DNA from: Branchiostoma floridae
Lineage: Eukaryota; Chordata; Leptocardii; Amphioxiformes; Branchiostomatidae
DNA: 64,000 nucleotides
NCBI RefSeq assembly: GCF_000003815.2
Contig: NC_049988.1
Span: forward strand, 10,195,986-10,259,985
Direction: 5' to 3'
The notes below the pieces were generated by a model. The model ran no database searches, had not been told where the DNA came from, and worked only from the letters and a program-made list of their open reading frames with translations. Positions 56,901 through 64,000 of this stretch are shown in pieces. How positions within the stretch are numbered: the stretch's first letter is position 1; each line of letters starts with the position of its first letter. The position numbers were made by a program, and so were the translations under genes.

Positions 56901-59900
56901 GTCGCAGTAGTCTTCAATATTTTCGTGGGTACACAATAGAGTTTTATCATTTGTAGAGGTTATTTCTTTACATGTACAAAATTCGGGCATAGTTCTAGAG
57001 ACGCTTTGTCGCTGCTTTGCAGTTCCTTTCTTACTCAGTACAGTGTCAGTACAGATGAAGAAGCCAGAGAGTGAACAGCAGTACACGGAAGGCACGTTAT
57101 GCACACACGGGGTGTTGGAGGGATGGAGGGGAGAGGACATGAAAAGGAAAGGAATTATACAGCATGCGCTGAGTACTTCTGGAATCCGTACAGTGATGCC
57201 AGAATAGTCTCCCTCCTTTAGATGTTTTGATATAGAAATCAACTGGGAATCAATTTTGCTTAATTGCACATTTTCCCTTCTGCATCTGCAAATGGTACTT
57301 GTATGTTGAAGCTTTTTTTTTTCAGTGGGGCTGTTTGGAACTAATCATTGTCCAACCGAAATTCCTTCCAAAATCCCGCGCACGCGCCAGGATACAGCTT
57401 ATTACATATTCTAGCCTATCGGAAGTCATCCCGGAGAAGACCTTTTGTGAGATGCTTGGCTGTCCCAGTGATCGCTGGTGAAACGATTATTGATCCTCAT
57501 AATGACGTCACAACCTTACAGGCAACATTAGATGGCAGAAACGGCGGGAAGCCCTTGTTGGAGCACCAGCTGCGCGCTCTCGGCTGAAACATGTTCCATA
57601 AATGATGCAACTGAGGAATGCATTTCCGTCTGATTCTGACAGTACAGTCCACATGTGACGAGCAGCAGCGCCACCTGCCGGCGTCCATTGACGCGACAAC
57701 AGCTGCAGAGAGGTTTTCCACTGTACAGCTCAAAGTTCTCAACTCTTTTGGACAGTTCAGGTGAGGGCCATGTCCTTCGTGATTTCAGACAGAGCCATTG
57801 CAGGTCGCACGAAATTTTGGAAGCCTCGCGGGCCCATGAGCTCAGTTTGTTCATGCTTTTAATGAGTTCAAGCATGGTTAACGCCGCCCGGTCCCGCTCA
57901 AACTCGAGCTGCGTCCGCCTCCAGGACCACCGCCCTCTTGCGGTCTAGAAGGTGCATAGGAAATCGGAAGGTTTTCGGGCTTGAGTAGCTATTCCAGGAA
58001 TTGCGAGTATTGCATTCACCACGACACGAGCCGAACTTTAAGATATGAAAGTTACAACAGGACCATGCATGAGTATAAGTCCTTTCCCGGGTGGGAGAGG
58101 AGAGAAAGCTCTATGGGAAGCAAGCGTCGTGAATTTGTTCAGAGGCGAAAGGGAGAGGGAATAGTGACGTAGTGACGTGTGTAATTGGAAGGGAATGCGT
58201 CAGGCATAGCGAAGAGGATAAACAGTGACAAGTGACGAACAACCGATGCACTTGAACAGTAGTTGTTTCTTGTAACAAAGAACACCGTGAGCATGAACAC
58301 TCATGTCATGTATACCTCAACAAGCCACCTTAGTTAGAGACACACCCATACAAAAAAACTGTCCTACTTACCCTCTGCGGACCGCACTCCTTTAAAAAGG
58401 CGACATGGTGGAGAAGAAAAGACGTTAAGGTACCGGAAAGGGGTGGGTGTACGATAGGTGCGACTTGCATGCACGTGTGATGATGTAGCATTCATGCGTT
58501 CACGTTCACATCTTGTACACTCACAGAAAGGCGACTGGAGACCCCCTAGGTACCGTTGCTGGTCAAATCAGCCACATAAGATTGTTGGATAGACCCATGT
58601 TTTAGCAAAGCAGTAGGTAGCTTTCTAAATGATGATCAGTGAACCAGTTTCATATTAGGTTAAATCGTTACTTCATCAGGCAACAAAGAGAAATGAAGTA
58701 AGCTGAAACTATTGCCGTAGTTAGCGTCAGATTCTGCAGACCAATTTCAGGTCAGAGGTTGCCTGATAAGTGTGTGAAAAGCTAACGTCAGACGAAGATA
58801 GCCCACACAATGAATTACAATGCAGGACAGAAGTGAGAACATGCCCATGCCCAGACTTTGGTAAGTATGCCCGACCAGAACAAAGTGAGCAAGGCGTACA
58901 CTTGCGGCCAGGCATACGTCATGCAGGCATCATCAGTTCATCAGCTGCCTACAGGTCTGAGATAGGCACCTGATGATTGCCACAGCAGCGACAGTCAGAG
59001 GAACAAAAGCCATCAGGCACCTCTTCACGTGTACCTAGGGGGTCTTTTGGTATCGCATGAGCCAAGCTTACATGATGGTCAAGAATGAACAGGTGTCATT
59101 TTAGGTCATGACTGGTACGTCTTTGCGAACTTTGGTTTGCATTCAAGAATTTTGTGTCGACAATGATAGAGTAAATTCTCTATTCAACTGCCAATTTGAG
59201 CAAACTTCTTTTATGTTTGTAACCAGTCGACCCATGCACCAAGACAATAGTACTATGACATACATGCAGACACACATGGTATACATACTTATTCCCCAAC
59301 CCATATGCACCAAAGCAACATGCATACACAAGTACTGACGTCATCACTGCTCCTAGGATACGATTAGCCGTGAATGACCGGCCTAAGTAAAGACAGACAT
59401 GAAAGCACAGGTCATGGGTAATAAGTTACGGATCATGTCTGAAGCCACACCTTCCCCTCCCTTGGTTGACGTGGGATACATGTCATGACGCTCCGAGCAA
59501 ATCAAACACAATTTCTTGGTACTGTCCCTGGTCTACCTCTGCGACATTGAAGAGACAAGGTGGCAGGAATCCACTCAACAGACAGGAATAAACAGTCACT
59601 TCAACCAGTAAGACGATCTTAGGAACACAGCCGATTCGATCTATCTCACCGTCCAGCTTTTTTCTTTTGTTTGAAACGTAGTCAAAAGGACAAATTTAGG
59701 ATTAGGGACTTTATGGTCGTATAGATCAGCGACATGCCCTCAAAGTTAGAAATAAAAACAAACAAAAAGCATAGTTTTCCTAACAACCTGGCAGGGTAGG
59801 TGCAACTTGTAACGTTCATTACCATGCAGACAAATGGAAGTAATTTGGAAGATGTTCCTTACTGGAATCCCCACCCGGTGCCACCGAATATTATTGCAAG

Positions 59901-62900
59901 GCCGAGAATGGTTCCTGCGACTATCCCAATGATTGTGCTAGACATACCACCTGGGCGGCGTGTGAGGAGAGAACGAAACTCTATCAGAATTTCTGAAATG
60001 TGGAACACTTTTAGCCTGAGGAAGATAGTCATGAAAAAAGTGTTATTGTTTTGAAATAAAGATGAAAGGGAGAACTGTTGGCGCAGGAAGATAAGAGGGA
60101 AGGAAGTTGGGCGATTTGCCATGGAGGAGGGCACATCCTAGCCAAAGAAGTACATGATGTTGAATGTTAGGTCTAAGCTTTTGTCTCTGAAAGGTGGACC
60201 GTTGATTTTAAACTATTCCAAAGCCTAGTTTCTTTAAGATGAAGATGTTAACTCAGTGGGATGAAGGAAGATTTAAGGAGACTTAAGGTGTTTAGTGGTA
60301 CAGTTCGGTGAAATCTAATCTTTCTTGAGGGTGGGTCACTTGCAACAATCATGCCTAGAGTTACGTATGATGACGCTGGAACTGGACAGGAGTTAGAGCG
60401 GCTGCCTTGATGTTTCTACTTTCTACAGAAGCAGAACTGGTCAATGAACGTTTCAAAGGCAGCCACTGAACATGCAGAAATCAGCAACGTATGATTTGCC
60501 ATGATGAAAATTGACATGCAGCGGGATGGAGACAGCGTGAGGGATGGAACAGAACGTCACATGCAGCGTACGTCAGAGTTGGGACGACTTGGGGCACTAC
60601 AGGGTGCAGCGAATGAAAGAAACCCTTAGGGTGATGGTCAAAAGCAGAGGTAGACAATATGGCGACCGTTGGTATGTTTTACTGCCAATGAACGAACGTC
60701 ATGCAACATCCGGGGTATTCATGCTTTGCGCATGCCTAATATCCCACGCAACCAGGTGCATTACGGGATAAGAGGTGGGGCTTTGTCATGAATGAACAAA
60801 TGGCACAATGTCCTAAGATATGATCAAGAATGCATACCCTTCGACGGCTTAAAGTTAAGGAAAATCGGCCTAGGAAAAATGAAAAATTGTTGTGACTTTA
60901 CGTAGATGAAACAGCAAAAATCAGTGCTGGGTATTTAGGGAATAAGGACGAGCAGTGGCAATAGGTAAGGGCATGGAGGAAACGATAGAAGGATATGCAG
61001 TCCTGAGCCAAACTTCAACTAGACACGGCACGAATGCATTGAAAGTGCTTACTGAAATCCCCACCCCAGTCCACCGAATACAATAGCAATGGCTAGCAAT
61101 GTACCCGCCATGGAACCTATGATTGCGTTAGTTGTACCTGGGGGGACAGGAGTGGGAACAGGCGGTGAACAAGCTGGTTAAAACGCGGGATCAGAACCAG
61201 AGTGCGGGGTCATATTCATAACAAAGATTAGTCAAGTTAGTCAAACAAACCAATTAAAACAATGTGGAGACAGGTAACGAAGGACAGTTCAGGTAGACCC
61301 ATATAGTGCTGAAAGCGAATCATCGATATTTTTCTACATAAAATGTAATTGAAGTAAGTAAGCCAACTTTACAAAAAAGATGATAATGACAAGTGCACCA
61401 GCGATAAGCACGTGAAAAAGCAGATGTTGTAAAAGATTACAATGATGTTACTCATGTATATATATATATATATATAAAATATTATATCATACACCACTTT
61501 CTAGCTGTGATGTTTTCATCTTACTCTCTGATCGTGAATGTACCAAAGTTACATTAATCCAATTTTTACTATATCAAAGAAAACACTGATATAATATTTG
61601 ATTTTATCTCATAGAAAAAACGATAATTACTTTCAGACATTTAAAAATGGGAGAGGTTACGTTTTGAAAATAAAAATGATTTGAAGTGAGAGCGAATGAA
61701 GGTAGGTAAAACGAAAATGCGCACATCCAAAGGGAACTTTAGTAAATGGACACACATTCTACACATGATATCACCTGATGTATGTTTTGAAGTTTTGACT
61801 GATTGCTGACAATAGCGTGTCATAGTTCACCTTGGTTTCCAAGCATACCATCTCCGTTGTTCGCTGGGGGGACATAGTTACCGCAGTCCCTGCCCCTCCA
61901 CTCCTTCGTGTCACACAGGCATCTGTCTTCATTCGTGCAATTCTGGAGGAACAGTGATGAGTACAACAGAACATTCAAATCGAGTAAGAACACTTGTAGT
62001 TGGAAAACTTACTTTGGTTCGTGGTAGGCAATCTCATTAAATCAATATTTAAGAATAATGAAATCCATACCAAAGACATTGTAAATTATGATAATGCTGT
62101 TCATTAATAGTTAGGGAATATGTTATGCTTATTGACTAATGCAATAATTAATACCAAAACAAATTCACGGGTCTTTAATAGTGTGCAAGTGTGCAGATGT
62201 TGACACACTGGCAGCACCAAATCCGTAGGTGTTTTGGGCACCTTTAGACAGATTAGCCGTGAGGCTCGGTCGGCGTCACTCCACCGTCATTGGGGCAGGG
62301 GCATGGTGAGTATCGAACTCAGGACCTACTGATTCTGTTTCCAATGCTCTAGCCGTTATGCCACACAGATATTAGCGTTCACACATGTCAAAGACCAGGA
62401 AGTTTTGAAGCTGGTTCGTATAGGACATCTAGTTAAGCATTTATTTTCCTGAAACGTTGACCTGAGTTGTCCACTTACTCCATGTCCAGAACAGGGCAGC
62501 CCATTGACGCCTACAGGACAGGGCGTGATGTTGAAGCTGGAGACCTCCACACACCGCCCACTGTGGCACATCTTGTTGGTGCCGCAGGTTGTCCCGTCCT
62601 GGACATATCCGATGTTATTACTGTCATCCAGTAGCACGTGGCCACCCCTAGCAAACATGAAAAACACACTGCATTTCATCTATAATTGGCAGTTTCACAT
62701 GAACCTCGTTGGTTGAGGAGAATCGTCGCTTTGATATACAGATTCTATTGGTGTTCAATGATATCACATTTTTATATGTCCTTAAGGTTTGATCAGATAT
62801 TAGAAGAAGTAGATGACACATGGCCATTGCATCATCTCTATTCCATCTATCTATTCTGTGTTCTCGACAAAGCCTGATTTCTGCTAATGATGATGGCTTG

Positions 62901-63637
62901 CTTGATCCCTAGCTAGCTCGGGTTGTTGCGACGTCCATAATGGGTTCTCAGCTTACAATAGTCAAGGAATTCCCGCCCACATGTACAGAAGTTCTTACTT
63001 GCAGTGCATAGTCTTGCCAGTCCTTGGGTAACTCTTGGACGTCAGTGAGCCGTCCAGAACGCCGACCCGGGGGACTGTCACGTTACCGTCGCACAGAAGG
63101 TAGCCACAGAAAATGTCTCTGAAACATCACCAAATATGTCAACATTTGCCGTAGGGTGAGACAATAAAAAACGTACATGCCATTATCGAACATGGTGCAA
63201 TAGTGGGTACACAAAAAGGAAAATTCTATGAAGGTTAGACATCTAGGTAATAAGATACGCAGCTACTCAAGAGCAACTGGATATGATTGTGGACACGGTC
63301 AGACGTTTCAGACAACATCTGTTGTCTTTCGTCAGTGACACTGGAGAGATCTTTTTGTACAGCAGGTTTTCATATCTAAGCTATGAAATAATCTCCTTTG
63401 CATATCAATTCATGGCTAGGATATAAAAAAAGGGCTCTCAAATGAGATCTCTCCAGTGTCACTGACGAAAGACAACGGATATTGTCTGAAATGTCTGACC
63501 ATTTCCAAGAAGGAAACTATTGACATACTTTGGTTCACATTTGTCCCAACCGCCATCTTCGCTTTTCCCGCAGTTGCCATCCCGGTTTCCATTGATGTTG
63601 AGCCTCTGATAACAGACGTCATCTGCTGTGTACACAT
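50805..63637 (-). CDS. ADAM22/23-like: ADAM11/22/23-family gene, 3' half (5' end outside window)
   Basis: Type I membrane 'disintegrin and metalloprotease' family; vertebrate ADAM11/22/23 lack protease activity and act as neuronal LGI receptors (family knowledge). In order: cysteine-rich exons 63529-63637 (CYQRLNINGNRDGNCGK), 62999-63118 (DIFCGYLLCDGNV) and 62479-62647 (GGHVLLDDSNNIGYVQDGT), EGF-like 61831-61942, a TM exon (61053-61137 or 59863-59950, both ending G.GWGF), 18-nt exon 58372-58389, and cytoplasmic exons 54903-55424, 51202-51396 and 50805-50967. [19 protein letters not shown] and IVLGGTGWGF of vertebrate ADAM23 align closely. The long tail recalls ADAM22, so a pre-duplication member is inferred. 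Phases agree at every junction. The C terminus is the least certain part, with alternative ends possible. Confidence 0.88.
51202..51396 (-). CDS. ADAM22/23-like: ADAM cytoplasmic proline-rich exon
   Basis: 195 nt, phase 2-2; acceptor aacaccgtgactag, donor gtgagt. Encodes (E)HENKVRRGPPPPPSHET near its start and KHDGPPPPRFV at its end: two polyproline blocks with flanking basic residues, typical SH3- or EVH1-domain ligands. The intervening part is His/Asn-rich with FVAKWIEDVNYN. Phase matches both neighbours. Confidence 0.7.
51397..54902 (-). other. ADAM intron, no firm exon
   Basis: Open minus frames at 53210-53398 (a phase-2-compatible acceptor ccttgcctctcaag, ends IRTS) and 53603-54061 (152 codons, no acceptor) are noted, but neither has homology. 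Nothing else recognised. Confidence 0.35.
54903..55424 (-). CDS. ADAM22/23-like: ADAM long cytoplasmic exon (charged, NGH repeats)
   Basis: 522 nt, phase 2-2; acceptor gtttcatatatag, donor gtaagt. Reads (G)KRSGKSTPKTSPTEEKDTQ, then Gly/Thr/Asp-rich sequence, repeated NGH / NGY / DGHAH units (LNGHAPHVQANGHTQRNGYA), and the basic block KSKRSRRSGRKKH before QRRPHHDH. A disordered, low-complexity cytosolic tail. A perfect donor (G|gtaagt) also occurs after its first 11 nt, and TAA at 54899-54901 ends the frame at once if the intron is retained. Confidence 0.75.
55826..55910. repeat. GA-rich low-complexity tract
   Basis: Purine-only gagagagaggg-type sequence of about 85 bp in an ADAM intron; generates spurious Glu/Arg or Leu/Ser frames. 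Confidence 0.95.
56115..56160. repeat. (TATG)n microsatellite
   Basis: Interrupted tgta/tatg repeats with two variant units. Confidence 0.9.
56880..57033 (-). CDS. Candidate alternative last exon of the ADAM gene
   Basis: Acceptor ctgacactgtactgag, phase-2 entry, 50 codons then TGA at 56880-56882. Would follow the 18-nt exon as (G)KKGTAKQRQSVSRTMPEF and end ENIEDYCDDIYHSV, replacing the long tail by a short one. The start KKGTAK resembles KRSGKS of the main exon. Phase is right and the frame is open for 129 codons, but there is no homology proof and the acceptor is only fair. Confidence 0.4.
57480..57960. other. GC-rich block with several open frames
   Basis: Locally GC-rich sequence, open in all three minus frames and partly on plus. 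No family recognised and no phase-consistent splice pair. It could be a CpG-rich regulatory region or a transposon remnant. Confidence 0.3.
58372..58389 (-). CDS. ADAM22/23-like: ADAM 18-nt juxtamembrane microexon
   Basis: Acceptor gcctttttaaag and donor gtaagt enclose six codons' worth, phase 2-2, reading GWGF-Q-SAVRR-G across the junctions. Vertebrate ADAM22/23 have K-N-(V/I)-(K/R)-(K/R) directly after GWGF, so the basic stop-transfer residues are supplied here. Skipping keeps the frame (Q-KRSGK). Confidence 0.65.
58390..59862 (-). other. ADAM intron after the second TM exon
   Basis: No exon, RNA gene or clear mobile element recognised. Confidence 0.5.
59863..59950 (-). CDS. ADAM22/23-like: ADAM transmembrane exon B (distal)
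   Basis: 88 nt, phase 1 in, 2 out; acceptor acacgccgcccag, donor gtaagg. Reads (G)GMSSTIIGIVAGTILGLAII then FGGTGWGF(Q). The hydrophobic helix ends in GGTGWGF exactly as in vertebrate ADAM23. One codon longer than exon A, same phases. Confidence 0.92.
61053..61137 (-). CDS. ADAM22/23-like: ADAM transmembrane exon A (proximal)
   Basis: 85 nt, phase 1 in, 2 out; acceptor cctgtccccccag, donor gtaagc. Reads (G)TTNAIIGSMAGTLLAIAIV then FGGLGWGF(Q), closely matching vertebrate ATNLIIGSIAGAILVAAIV-LGGTGWGF. Paralogous to exon B and mutually exclusive by phase: joining A to B would shift the frame. Confidence 0.93.
61459..61480. repeat. (TA)n microsatellite
   Basis: About ten TA units in the intron between the EGF exon and TM exon A. 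Confidence 0.9.
61831..61942 (-). CDS. ADAM22/23-like: ADAM EGF-like exon
   Basis: 112 nt, phase 0 in, 1 out; acceptor cactgttcctccag, donor gtgaac. Reads NCTNEDRCLCDTKEWRGRDC then GNYVPPANNGDGMLGNQ. With PCSGHG of the preceding exon it makes the ADAM EGF-like module (CSGHGVC...C.C...W.G.DC). NCT is a potential N-glycosylation site. The GNNGDG-type spacer leads to the membrane. Confidence 0.92.
62230..62370 (-). mobile_element. tRNA-derived SINE
   Basis: On the minus strand TGGCATAACGGCTAGAGC (A box) and GAGTTCGATAC (B box) lie at tRNA spacing, followed by a non-tRNA part. The flanking stems do not form a full cloverleaf, so this is a SINE head, not a tRNA gene. It sits in the intron just after exon 62479-62647. 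Edges approximate. Confidence 0.6.
62479..62647 (-). CDS. ADAM22/23-like: ADAM cysteine-rich exon (GGHVLLDDSNNIGYVQDGT)
   Basis: 169 nt, phase 2 in, 0 out; acceptor catgtttgctag, donor gtaagt. Reads GGHVLLDDSNNIGYVQDGTT, CGTNKMCHSGRCVEVSSFNI and TPCPVGVNGLPCSGHG. Vertebrate ADAM23 has [28 protein letters not shown] here. NIT is a potential glycosylation site. Confidence 0.95.
62999..63118 (-). CDS. ADAM22/23-like: ADAM cysteine-rich exon (DIFCGYLLCDGNV)
   Basis: 120 nt, phase 2 in, 2 out; acceptor tggtgatgtttcag, donor gtaaga. Reads (K)DIFCGYLLCDGNVTVPRVG then VLDGSLTSKSYPRTGKTMHC(K), aligning with vertebrate DVFCGFLLCTNLTRAPRIG. NVT is a potential N-glycosylation site. Confidence 0.95.
63297..63500. 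mobile_element. Foldback element (inverted arms of about 60 bp)
   Basis: Starts ggtcagacgtttcagacaa and ends ttgtctgaaatgtctgacc; the arms also share ctttcgtcagtgacac and ctccagtgtcactgacgaaa in inverse order, around about 75 bp of loop. Nonautonomous foldback/MITE. Its edge is only 28 bp from the donor of exon 63529-63637. Confidence 0.8.
63529..63637 (-). CDS. ADAM22/23-like: ADAM cysteine-rich exon (CYQRLNINGNRDGNCGK)
   Basis: 109 nt, phase 1 in, 2 out; acceptor gtctttccctcctag, donor gtatgt. Reads VYTADDVCYQRLNINGNRDG then NCGKSEDGGWDKCEP(K). C-Y-x-x-L-N-x-x-G-x-x-x-G-N-C-G is a hallmark of the ADAM cysteine-rich domain. This is the most 5' exon in the window; upstream exons lie beyond base 64000. 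Confidence 0.95.
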
Positions 63638-64000
63638 CTAGGAGGGAAAGACGCCATTATTGGGTTAGTAGAACTTTATGGATCTTGATCTGATTTCATG
63701 TTATTTTATGTCTTGTTTTTAACAGTCGAGGAAGATTAGCTGCATGCATTTTGATGTAACGTTATGTGGCTAATGGGCTGAATAAAGTTTCCAAGTTTCC
63801 ACCCATGCTTTTCCTCAATTCTATCTTTCTGGTGTATTAGAGGTGTCTATTAGAAGCAAGGCATAACTTTCATTTAATATGACGTTTGAAAATATATGGA
63901 AAACATTGCAGGGAAACAAGTCAGTACCAATACAGATTGAAACTTTATACCCTTTTTCATCATCTCACGTATGGCTAATATATAGTCGACATGAAATCCA

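Noticed and set aside
57497-57948. Overlapping minus and plus frames of 60-115 codons
   Set aside because: GC-rich block open in several frames; no family recognised and no phase-consistent splice pair.

Overview
This is an animal (eukaryotic) draft-assembly window: introns with GT/AG borders, exons of 18-522 nt, three 100-bp N gaps, and many small DNA transposon remnants. Both recognisable genes are animal families, and the sequence style (frequent tgtacatgta-type runs, tRNA-derived SINEs, TIR elements) fits an invertebrate deuterostome, most likely an amphioxus (Branchiostoma). The species call is inference; the gene calls rest on protein motifs read from translated exons.

Both genes lie on the minus strand, so transcription runs from high to low coordinates. 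(1) 63637 down to about 50805: the 3' half of an ADAM11/22/23-family gene. It contains the cysteine-rich region, an EGF-like module, two alternative transmembrane exons (61053-61137 and 59863-59950), an 18-nt microexon, and long charged and proline-rich cytoplasmic exons. The prodomain, protease-like and disintegrin parts lie beyond base 64000. (2) 41867 down to 817: a complete LRRFIP1/LRRFIP2-family gene (Flightless-I LRR-interacting protein). It has a start exon in a GC-rich promoter, a 15.4-kb first intron, a conserved Lys/Arg-rich helical exon, 17 short serine/tyrosine-rich phase-0 exons (about 11.8-22.6 kb), a coiled-coil block (1.5-11.1 kb) and two paralogous alternative last exons. With the core exons joined, the frame stays open for about 652 codons (655 with the other last exon), close to vertebrate LRRFIP2.

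Region by region: 1-816 3' flank of LRRFIP; 817-11933 coiled-coil exons; 12774-22616 small-exon cluster; 23.1-24.5 kb repeat island (a TIR element and a miniature LTR element with tRNA-like terminal repeats); 26254-26340 conserved exon; 26341-41786 intron 1 with no supported exon; 41787-42330 LRRFIP start exon and promoter; 42.3-50.8 kb intergenic or 3' region of the ADAM gene, with a few coding-like ORFs; 50805-63637 ADAM exons.

The shared theme is alternative splicing. In the ADAM gene, two transmembrane exons with identical phases cannot both be used without a frameshift. In LRRFIP, a long run of symmetric exons, many with weak donor sites, and a duplicated terminal exon suggest a large isoform repertoire. 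I found no cDNA-level proof in the sequence itself; exon borders are predictions from splice motifs, phase consistency and family similarity recalled from knowledge.
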